Origin: Setoptus koraiensis
Taxonomy: Eukaryota; Arthropoda
Assembly (NCBI GenBank): GCA_048013815.1
Contig: CM106586.1
Location: 14,632,001 to 14,696,000, forward strand
Reading direction: 5' to 3'
Length of the DNA stretch: 64,000 bases
Made by a program: the position numbers and the translations under genes. Below the pieces are notes generated by a model. That model saw nothing but the letters and a program-made list of their open reading frames with translations. It did no database searches and was not told where the DNA came from. Below are positions 1 through 9,930 of the stretch, in pieces; the first letter of the stretch is position 1; every line of letters starts with the position of its first letter.

Positions 1-156
1 GCCAACCATTTGCCAAATCAGTATCAACGCCAGCAGCAGCAGCACCAATTCGCCTCCATGGCGCCGGACCAGAACGCGCCGCAAGCGCCCGACAACAACA
101 TCGCCGACCGGGCGCTCCAGTCGGCCACGCGCATGTTCGAGCGGCTGTGGCAGTGA
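1..156 (+). CDS. 3' end of an unrecognised gene (51 C-terminal residues)
   Basis: Frame 1 is open from the first base and stops at a TGA at 154-156. The 51 residues begin with a short Gln run, continue through a polar Gln/Asn/Pro stretch and end in a helix-like tail closing with ERLWQ. The codons look protein-like, and the stop is followed by non-coding sequence with candidate poly(A) signals (AATAAA near 551 and 597). The gene starts left of the window, so length, function and exon structure are unknown. No family was recognised. A 120-residue open frame on the opposite strand overlaps this end and is judged a shadow because of its unlikely composition (Cys run, Arg/Ser-rich). Confidence 0.5.
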   Translation, partial: ANHLPNQYQRQQQQHQFASMAPDQNAPQAPDNNIADRALQSATRMFERLWQ

Positions 157-501
157 GGGGCGCCGCGCTCCGCGCTAGGCCGGCCCGAGCCGACGCGAGC
201 TGATGGGAGGCGACGGGAGCTGATGAGAGGCGACGGGAGCGGCCCGTGCCACAGGCCCGTATTATAAGCACAGTGACAGTCTGTCACTGACAGGTGACCG
301 GCTGACAGGCGAGTGGCGCCGTTTGACAGTTGTGACACTCGTGACGGACGCAACAAGTGCAATTGCAATTGCAGGTTACGCAACACACGCTATACTATAG
401 CGGCTATAGTTGATATGCTGCGCAGTGCGCTTGTTGAGTGCGATATGGCCGTAGTGTGGCGCACGATAATGCGCACAATGGTGCATGTAAAATACAATTT
501 A

Positions 502-521
502 ATATATATATATATATATAT
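502..521. repeat. (TA)n microsatellite
   Basis: Ten uninterrupted TA units in the probable 3' UTR or 3' flank of the left-edge gene. Confidence 0.9.
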
Positions 522-1920
522 GATGTAATAGCAGCGAATGCAAAGCGGAAAATAAATGATGAATAATCGAGTTAAATCGAGCAACTGTGTAGAACAAATA
601 AACAAATAAACAAATAACGCGCACGCCGTGTCCCCGTTAGCCACTTACGCAACAAGTGCACCAGACAAACGCACCGTCGACGAGCAACAAACAAGCTAAT
701 TGGCAAGTGTAATTGGCAGTCGTAATGGGCAATCGTATAATAGTGAGCGATGGTAACAGGCAATTGTAAACAAACGAGCGCGACAAACAAGCAACGTAAA
801 CAACGGACTTACGTAAGCAGCGAGTCTGCTGTTGTTGAGTGACAAACTGAGCTGACAGTTGCGCAAGTGACAAGTGATTAAGTTTGATTGTGAGTTCAAG
901 TGACTCGACTGACACTGATGACATTGTGAGCGGCTCAATTCGTGCTGCTGGCATTATAATATCGGTATTGTCAGTCAGATGTACAAATCGACTGACAATA
1001 CATTGTGAGTCGCTGGTGGTGAGCCGAAGGGATTGTCGCAATTATTGTGTTCGCTGACATTAATGTGACATTATTGTTATTTTATTCACTGACAGAGATT
1101 GCGAGCCAATCGATGATGTCGACGATGATGATACCGATTCGACGCAATTGACACAATAAACGCTTGCCTGTGTCGACTGGCACACACTGGCACACACCAA
1201 CGGGGGCCGGACGTAATGACGGCTGCCCGTTGGGCCGGATCTGGCACAGGTACCATCACTCAGGCAGCCAGCGAGCGTGTGAGATGGAGTGTGAAATGGA
1301 GTTCAACTTCCGCATTTTCGCGCATCAGCCCACTGCGGCGGCACATGTGCGCCGTCGGGCCGGCGCTGTGCGCCGGCCGGGATGAGCCGCACTCGGTCGG
1401 GCTGCCCGAGTGATGTTACCTGTGCCAGACTCTTTGGAAGGCGAAACGGCGCAAAGGCCGGCTAACGGCCGGCGTCGTCATTATTATTATTACACAGTGA
1501 GTGTGTGTATTGCACAGTGTGGCTGACAATTGTGTGAGCCACTGACATTACGCAACACATACAACGTCTTGCATGCGACAGGTTGCCAGTGCGCCGGCCG
1601 AAACAACAATTGCATTACGTCAGTGGCGAGCGTTGGGCAAGGGCGGCCGCCGAGCGCAGTGTGTCACGTTTGTCAGAACTGGCTGGCCCGATTATGTGGC
1701 CGGTGTCGTCGCATTGAGTGGTATTGGGTCGCTGCGAGTCGTTGCGAGTCGTTGTGAGCCGGGCAATAATGCAGTTGGATATAATATGATATTATTGAAC
1801 ATTGTAGCAGCTCTCTGACATGCGCTATCGTGACGCCAGGCACCGGCGAGCGAGCGATTGAGACAATTGAATGATGCCAATGATGATGCCGCCGTTGGCG
1901 CTGTTGCGCAACAGTTGCAC

Positions 1921-2044
1921 TTGTCGTTGTTGCCGTCAGTGTTGTTGTCGTTGTTGTCGCTGTTGTTGTTTTCAGTGTTGCTGTCGCTGTTGTTGTTGTG
2001 GCTGTTGTCATTGTTGTCGTCGTCGTCGTTGTTGTTGTCGTTGG
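1921..2044. repeat. GTT/GTC trinucleotide array
   Basis: Imperfect array of GTT with interspersed GTC, GCT and GCC units. It gives long open frames on both strands (Leu, Cys/Arg, Asn/Asp runs), which are artefacts of the repeat. Confidence 0.85.
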
Positions 2045-4312
2045 CGCAATAATGCAGTGCATGCACAGTTGTTGTGTGTGTCGGCATGGCGACGCGGTAC
2101 CGTCGACAGGGCACCACAATGGAGCGGCCGGCGAGCGGCCCGCCGACAGCACAGTCTCCCGACAGACAACACAGTCGCCCGACAACCCGCGCGGTGCCGC
2201 ATGCCCGTGATCCGCTGCCCTGTGCCCGCTATCGGCTGTTGGCGCCGACAAGCTTGCGGACCGCGGCTCACGGTTGCGCAACAGGGCAACCGGGCAACAG
2301 AGCCACCGGGCCAACAGCTGAAGGCGTCTGGCAACGGCCAGATCAGATGAGCGCTTGTTGACAAACAAGCGCTCTTGTCGCCAGCGCTCGTCTAACTGTC
2401 ACACTAACGGTGCAATCTGTCAGGTTGCGCTTGAAAAAAGCGGCAGCCAACCAACGGCAACTTGTTGGCCGCCGTTGGCGAGACCGATCGCTGCGCAAAC
2501 CGAGCAACGCAGACTAATGCCTAATGCAGACCGTTCAGCGGCAGCAGTCAGTGTTCGGTTACAATACCGATGGCGATACCGATGGCAGTGGTTGCGTAAT
2601 AGCTGCGCAGCAGCGGCAACAGTGCAAGCAGCAATGCAAGCAGCAATGCAGTAATAATTGCGCAATAACAAAAGTAGGTTAGCTGCTGTGAGCCACACAC
2701 GAGACGCTGGCCGTTATCTGTCACTTGACACAACAGCTGACTGGCTGACTGGCTGACGGTTGCGACTGTCACTGGCTCACTGACAGCCAGCGACAGTGCG
2801 TGTGTGCTTATGTCACTTTACCTGTGTTGCGCACAGGCTGTCAAACACAGCACAGTCAGCTGTGCGGCGCGCCGCACAGCTGACTGATCGCTAACAACTG
2901 TCATTAGTGGTCAGCTTGGCTCACAACTTTGGCTCACAAATCGGCTCACAATGTTTTGTTTGTCGACCCTCTGACAGAGAGTCTCTGTTGACTTTTTGGC
3001 AAACACTTTTTGCCCTCGTGGGCAATCCCGCAATTCAATTTCGACTCGGTGTGTGCACATTTCGCACAGCTCACTCGTTTGTGTGCAAAACTATTCGTGG
3101 GGCCCGCCGAATCAGGCCAAACAAACGCAAACACGAGAGCGAGCTGACAGGCGAAACGAGCGAGCAAAACAACCACGCGTTGCCACGACAACAACCGAGC
3201 TCATCTCTCGCCAGATCGATCAGCGCAGCCACCAGGTAACGGGGCACGTTTGTTTATGTGCTTGCGCAATCACCATAGACACAGGTGATTATTAGCTGTG
3301 CTGTTGTTGCAAAGTGGCTGCAACGCGCAGCGACAATGCCACTCACGTTATGCGAGTCAATTGGTCAATTTAGTTGAGTATGCACGAGACGGCCTCTAGC
3401 GAGCATCTAGCGACTGTCTGGCGCGGCCATTTGCGCTTCCGTCTTTTCCGTTGTGGCGCTGCATTCAATGGCAAATGATGCATTGGCCATGATGCAAAAC
3501 AACTAATCACACACTGGCAAGCAGACGAGCTCCCTTATGCAGACTGCGTATCGCGGAGCAACGGTGCCGACAGCGACACAAAAACTCAAAACGCTCATAA
3601 CTTACGAGTCATAAGGCACACGAAACGCTCACACAAGGCATTATTACGGCACAAACACGGATAAATTTTTAACAAAAACAGGGCCAACGGATGCAGTTGT
3701 TATCTGAGTGGCGCACAATGCAGTCGCCAGTTGGCGACAATGACGACGACGATAATGATACGACGTAGATACGCCAATGAGAAAGCGAGGCGGAAAATAG
3801 GATAGTTCCTGGAATGGGCACACGCAGCGAGCGAGCGAGAGCGAGGGGGCGCCCTCAGCGGCAGCCAGCGACAAAGCGAGCGCCAAAGTAAGTCAAGGTT
3901 GCCCCTAATAGCTGCTACTTCCGCTGTCCGCTGCAAGGCGCGCTGGCAAGCTACGCCAGCGACTCGCTAGTAGCGCTATGTAGTAGCGAGTGTAGGCGCG
4001 CTGGCAAGCGAGTGGCAGGCGAGTATCAAGCGAGCGGCAAGCTCGCAGTGGCGCTTTGGCGCGGTTAACGCGGCCGCCGGCCCGACGGTGGCAACCCTTT
4101 CACTTGGCACAGGCAGTGTGTTTATGTGACACGACGAAATACGCCGAGTGGCAACATTGGCATCTCGTCTCATTTGCTCACTTTAAACTACTTTGCACTC
4201 ACTACTTTGTCAGTAGGGCACGCTCAGCTGACGCGACACACTCGCGAGTCAGCTGAGCGGGGCCAGGTAACAGGGACGCAGCCAGCGGCAGCCAACAGCG
4301 ACAGCCAACAGC

Positions 4313-4420
4313 GACGTCGAACAACAACAGCGACGTCGAACAACAACAGCGACGTCGAACAACAACAGCGACGTCGAACAACAACAGCGACTGCGAACAA
4401 CAACAGCGACTGCGAAGGGC
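4313..4420. repeat. 19-bp tandem repeat, four clear copies plus decayed copies
   Basis: A 19-bp unit starting GACGTCGAACAACAACAGC recurs at 4313, 4332, 4351 and 4370. Decayed copies with CTGC in place of CGTC follow, then shorter GACAGTAACA-type units to about 4500. The 19-bp period is not a multiple of three, so it opens frames without being coding. Confidence 0.85.
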
Positions 4421-5070
4421 GACGGTGAACAGCGACTGTAAACAACGACGGTAAACAACGACAGCAGCAGCGACAGTAACAGCGACAGTAACAGCGACAG
4501 TGAACAACGACAGAGACAGACCCAGTTAGACAATCAGTCAGTTTGTGGCACTGTCAAGTGCACGCAAACTGGCTTGCCAATAACTGTCGCTGCCGTCAGC
4601 GACAATGACTGACATCTTCGCGCACACAACGCACACACAACGGCGCTGGCAAGACGTTGCATGCGTTTATATTTATACCCCGGCTGGCTGATTTTATCTG
4701 TTGTGCGAACGCCACTTTTATGGCCACACATAACGGCTGTCGTGATTGTCGTAAATTGGCTGTCGCGTCGCTGTTGCGTTGTAGGCAGCGTTGCATTGGG
4801 CCGCTTTCACTTGACTTTACTTTGTCGGCCGGCCATTTAGCCACTTGGCCATTGTTGCCCGTCGTGCGGCTCGCACAACAACACCGACAACCACCGACAA
4901 CCACCGCACCTCGGACGGGCTCGCCGTTCAGTTAGCGCCGAGCCGCCGGCCCGATCGCCGGCCGGCCAGTCAACCGGTCAGCTGTTCGGCGAATGCAAAT
5001 CTGCGCTGCCATCAATCTTGTGTGTCTGTGTGTTGCTGTTGTTGGCCACGTCAGGCCGGCCAACCGGTGC

Positions 5071-5160
5071 CGTGGTCGTTGCTGTTGTTGTCGTTGTTGT
5101 TGTTGTTGTTGCTGTCGTTGTTGTTGTTGTTGTTGCTGTCGTTGTTGTTGCTGCTGGCGG
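5071..5160. repeat. GTT/GTC/GCT trinucleotide array
   Basis: About 90 bp of GTTGTTGTC- and GTTGCTGTC-type units, mostly pure GTT. Confidence 0.85.
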
Positions 5161-5477
5161 CCGGCGAGTGCGAGCGATAATCAGTTATTATCAATCGTTA
5201 TTATTTGTGGCTCGCTCGCCAATCAGCTGACGGTGCTCGCAGTCATCGCGCAACCAGCGATTGTGATTAGCCAGCCCGCGATTGTGATTAGCCAGCCAGT
5301 CAGCCAGCCAGCGAGCTGATGCCTGCCAGTGCATTGGCTCACGCCGATCCTTGGCTGCCCGTCGCCGCTCTAAACTGGCTCGCCACTGGCCACTGACAGT
5401 AGTTAAATGAGGCTCGTTAACTCTCGCTCTTCCATCTTTTATTTCGCCTTTCACATCTCTTACATAACGGCAGCAAC

Positions 5478-5562
5478 CTGTTGTTGTTGTTGTTGCTGTT
5501 GTTGTTGGCGTCGTTGTTGTTGCTGTTGTTGTTGGCGTCGTTGTTGGCGCCGCCGTTGCCAT
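5478..5562. repeat. GTT/GCT trinucleotide array
   Basis: GTT-rich array with a repeated GGCGTC interruption, about 85 bp. Confidence 0.85.
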
Positions 5563-5865
5563 TGTTGCGTGATCGGTCGCTGTGGTGAGCGGTGCCATGT
5601 GAGCGGGCCGCCTATCCCGACACACAATAGTGTTGCGCAATTTCGCTTGCATCAGTCGCCTCATTGCGACCCGTCTCAACTGGCTGACTGGCAAACTCTG
5701 CCACTGACACAAGCACCGACTCAAGCGCCGACACAAGCGCTAGTTGAGCGCACTGCCAGCGACCAGGCTAACTAGTTGCCAGCGTCTTGCCAGTGTTTGT
5801 ATGGCGAGACTGTGTTTGTATGGCAAGACGCGAACGGCAAGGCTGCCGCCGCTGCTGTTAGGGCT

Positions 5866-5951
5866 GCTGCTGTCGTTGTTGTTGTTGTTGTCGAGGCTGC
5901 CGTCGTTGTTGCTGTTGCTGCTGTCGTTGTTGCTGTTGTTGTTGTTGTTAT
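5866..5951. repeat. GTT/GTC/GCT trinucleotide array
   Basis: Third GTT-rich array within 1 kb, with GCTGTC and GCCGTC interruptions. It gives poly-Val/Ala and poly-Leu frames that I do not regard as genes. Confidence 0.85.
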
Positions 5952-6458
5952 GGCCGCCGCTCAATGGGACGGCAGCAGCGGCGACGTAAGTTGTTTTTAT
6001 TTGCTGCACACGCTGACCTACATTCTATTCATTCGCTCTCTGGGCTATGCCGGGCACGCCGATCGCCCTGGCAATCACAATCCGTCTCATCTGATCCTGT
6101 CGAACGGTTCTTTGGCGTTCCTTGGCGGCGCCGTTGGCCGTCGCCCGTTCGCTCGCTGGCTGGTTGGCTCGTCTGCTCCATCTTGGCGCTCTCTGTGTCG
6201 CCGTCGCAAGCTCAATCTCAAGCTCAACTTCTCTCCCTGGCAGCAACGACGCCAACAACAACGACAACAACAGCGGCAACGAGCGCCGCAACTGGCACAA
6301 CTGGCGCAACTAGTGCGACGGCCGGCTCGGCATGAGTAGCGCAACGGTAAGGCTACTCATGCGTTTCCATCATTGTTTGTTACGTAACTGCGTCCACTGC
6401 AACACGACAAACAGTTGCTGGCGTCCATTTTGGGTCTCGCCTTGGCTCTTTCTCATGG

Positions 6459-6482
6459 ACACACACACACACACACACACAC
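6459..6482. repeat. (AC)12 microsatellite
   Basis: Uninterrupted AC dinucleotide run. A second run lies 56 bp downstream. Confidence 0.95.
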
Positions 6483-6538
6483 GCCATTCCGGCATGGCCG
6501 GCATTTTGCTGGCCACCTCCGCCCGACAAACTAAACAT

Positions 6539-6560
6539 ACACACACACACACACACACAC
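6539..6560. repeat. (AC)11 microsatellite
   Basis: Second uninterrupted AC run, paired with the one at 6459. Confidence 0.95.
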
Positions 6561-8450
6561 GTTTGCCATGTGTGTGTCCCGGCTTCGGGTGACGCCAAAT
6601 CTAGCCGGCCAAATCTAGCTGGCCAAAGCCGGCTCGCCAAAGCCGGCTCGCCAAGCTTGCGTGATGCCGGCCGGCCCGGCTGTCGCTGGCGGCTCGCCGG
6701 CGTCGCTCGGTCATCGTGCTACGTGCATTTGTTGCGCATAACAAGCGGTCTAATTAGATCACTTATGGGTGCACTTACGCAATCAATGCAACCAGCCGGC
6801 GGATCTCGACGCGGGGGCCCCAAGTGGCGCCCCTCTCGCGTCGTATCTTTGCGTGGCCGCCTCTCAAACCGTTTGGTCATGGCGAAATGTTGTCAAGCCC
6901 ATGCCGTGCTGACGCACGTGAGCCACTTGCACGGCAATTGCACGCAATTACGCAACGCGCTTACAACAACAAATTCAGTTGAGCTAATTATCGGCACGAA
7001 CGGTGATTGTGGCAATTAGCACGCATTGCGCAAACAAACGTCACAATTTGTGACTCACAAACGTGTCACGTCGTCACAGCGTCGTTGTGACGGATAGGCG
7101 ACAACAGAGCGGCGACAACGGAACGACGACAACGGAACGACGACAGCGCAATGACGACAACAGAATGACGGCACAACGTAACGGTAAATCACCGTTATGC
7201 GAGCAGCAGGTGCGAGCTGCCCGCTTGCCCGTTGTTCCTGTCGTTGGTCCTACCGGCGCAACGAACCGGCCCGACCGGCGCAACGAACCGGCCCGACTGG
7301 AGCAAACGAGCGGCCCGAGCGGCGCGAACAAGCGGCCCGAGCAGCGCAAACAAACGGCATTGCGTCGCCGTGCTTGTTGCGCCCGGCCTCACAGTAGGCG
7401 TCACATCGAGGCTGTGCCGTCCCGCTCGCAGCTAGCTCGCCAAGTCGCACTGTCACAAATGTTGTGCACGCGTGCTTGGAACAACGTACGCCAGGGCGGC
7501 GCGACTGCGCCCCATCGGCGGCCACTGCGAGCCCAGACCAGAACTGTCCAGTCGAACTGTGACTGTCACAGTCCAATTATGGGACTGCGAGCGGGTCGAC
7601 TTCGGGCCGCAGGCCGTCAGCGCCCCCCAGCGTACGGTGCGAGGAAGCGTCGCGCAAAGGATGAGCACGGCGGCACAGACACGCCATTGGCAGCACATTG
7701 TCTAGCTAACTGAATCAGTTGAACTGATCGACTAACTGCAGTTTGTGCGCGGCTCGCCACTCGCCTCTCGCAACAGTGTGCAGTTGTGGCATCTACAGTC
7801 CATTGGCAGCGCATTGGCATCGAGTGAAAAATAACTGGCACAACGAGACAGCGCGCCGTTGCGCAAGTTGAGTCCGCCAGCAAACCGAACAACAGAGCAG
7901 CGCTTGTCGTGTTGCGCAATCGCACCGAAGTGCGCAACCTGGCGAACCGCATGGTCTCAACAGTGCACAACAGTTTGCACAGCAACTGCACAGTTTTCAA
8001 CCCAACAGTAACTGTGAACTGTTGAGCACAGCAGTCACTGTTGAGCTGCCGGCCGCGCCGCTTGTCAAGCAAACGCAACAGTGCGGACAAGCTAGCGAAT
8101 TTGCGACGTTGCGCCGTTTGCGTTGCCGTTACTTGTCGCTGGCCTGCGTGTGTCTTGTTGCTGTTGTGGCAACTTTTTTATCGCAACTCGCTCAACGGGC
8201 GACTCACAGACGACGATGGCGCGACTCAACTCTTTGAGTCTCCGCCATGACACCAAAGAGTGGCTGAGTCCGCCCGACTCTGTTAGTTAGTCTGTTAGTT
8301 GGTCCGGGCCGACGGCTGCTAGCAGAGTGTGCGGCTGGCGGAGCCCGCGGCTGGCAGAGTCCGCACTCTGTCGCTGGCGGAGTCCGCGGTGCAGCGCTGA
8401 GTCGGGCGACTGGCACAGTTGCGCCGAGTAGCGGCACTTGAGCCCGGTCG

Positions 8451-8510
8451 TGTGTAGTACACACTGTGTAGTGCACAGTGTGTAGTGCACAGTGTGTAGT
8501 GCACAGTGTG
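8451..8510. repeat. 14-bp minisatellite with self-complementary unit
   Basis: Four contiguous copies of a 14-bp unit (TGTGTAGTGCACAG) start at 8451, 8465, 8479 and 8493; the first is variant. Each copy holds the palindrome GTGCAC, and the 14-bp period places the palindromes a little over one helical turn apart. Confidence 0.85.
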
Positions 8511-8879
8511 GAGCGGCCGCGACGAGCCGCCAGGTAGCGTCAGGTGGGCCCGCGACTCGGCTGAGCTCACCTGAGCTCAGCTGAGTCTTGTGCGAGTGTG
8601 TGTGTGTGCGCGGAATATGCGTTCATTCGGCGTCGCATATTCGGGCTAGTGGTCGGCGTCGTACAGTGTTATACACAGTACAGTGTTGGCCATACGTACA
8701 GTGCACAGCGCAACAGCATATCGGCTGCCGAACAAGCCTACGCTGCACCGTATTGAGCACATTCTACTACATGCATAGTACAGTGCACCGCAGTGAGCGT
8801 ATCTGCATACTCAGTGCGAATTGTGAGTGTTACTCGGGCATCATTAGCCACAGGCAAACAACGAACACAGTGAGAACGT

Positions 8880-9364
8880 AGACAGAGGCGAAATTGTGCA
8901 AATTGAGCGAATTTTATTGTGCGAAATATCGGCAAATATCGCCAGAGCAATTGTAATTATCCGACCAGATTAGTGGACAACAACAGCAGCAGCAACAGCG
9001 CGTCGCAATCAAGAGCGAGCAGCAGCGAGCAACAGCGAAACGCAAACAAAAACGCAAACAAAAACAACGCACAGCTGAGTGACACAACAGCGCACATTCG
9101 GTGACAGTCGGCGACCAGTGGCCGCCAGCACCAAAAATACGCCAACCGACAATACACAAGCAACAATCGACACTCGACCAGCAACCTGCCACAATAACGG
9201 CATTTCGTGAAAATACGCAAACACTACAGACACACAAGCGACAAGCGACAAGTGAAGCAACAAGTAACATGGACAACAAATCCCTTCTGCTCATTCAACT
9301 CGGGAAGCCAGCACACAGAATCAAACAGAAGAAATGAGAAGAGGCCAGTCTCGTCGGCGAGCCG
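8880..9364 (+). other. Candidate untranslated leader exon ending in a splice donor
   Basis: This block departs from the surrounding simple repeats: it is A-rich, polar and low in tandem structure, like an arthropod 5' UTR. It contains a 22-codon upstream-type ORF (ATG 9269, stop 9335-9337). At 9365 it runs into GTAAGTAAC, a strong donor. If real it could be the non-coding first exon of the kinase gene whose first coding exon starts at 14964 on the same strand. Neither a TSS nor the joining acceptor could be established from sequence alone. Confidence 0.3.
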
Positions 9365-9860
9365 GTAAGTAACAACAGCAGTGAGCGACGATAATGCCGA
9401 CAATACCGATGATACCGATAATACCGATAATAGCGTGGCGCAATGATATCACTGTAATAGTGTGATGGCAACAACATCGCGCCAGCGATAGTGTCGCCAC
9501 CGTGCAATTCGCTGACAATTTTGACAATTGTGAGCCCGACACACCGAACGCCGACGCACCGAACGCCCACAGAGCCCGGGTTGTGAGCCCGAGAGACAAA
9601 GGACGCACGGTCTGCAGCGGCGCTTTAAATGGCCGCTTTAAATGGCCCTCCGCTCGCCTCGAGTCACTCGAGTGCCCGCTGCTCGCTGCGCCGCGCAACG
9701 CTGAGCCGTCGTGCGTGTGCCGGTTTGTGCGCCGCCGTCTGTGCCGCGGCGGCCCCTTGCGCGTACACATATAACGCTGTGATAGCACTGCTATTGTAGC
9801 ACTGCTCCAGTTGCGCGGCCCGCCGGGGCCCGCAGTTCGGTCTGTGCGCCATGTACAATC

Positions 9861-9930
9861 ATTGTAACGCAAACATTGTAACGCAATCATCGTAACGCAA
9901 TCATTGTAACGCAATCATTGTATTACAATG
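9861..9930. repeat. 14-bp minisatellite, four to five copies
   Basis: Units of ATTGTAACGCAATC start at 9861, 9875, 9889 and 9903, and a decayed copy follows at 9917. The unit contains a near match to the TTRCGYAA octamer that is abundant in this flank. Confidence 0.85.

Noticed and set aside
1673-2368. 231-codon minus-strand frame with a long Thr run
   Set aside because: It spans a GTT/GTC array, with no domain or splice support.
8451-9930. Regularly spaced short repeats that might suggest a CRISPR array
   Set aside because: The repeats are contiguous 14-bp units without unique spacers, in an intron-bearing animal genome.
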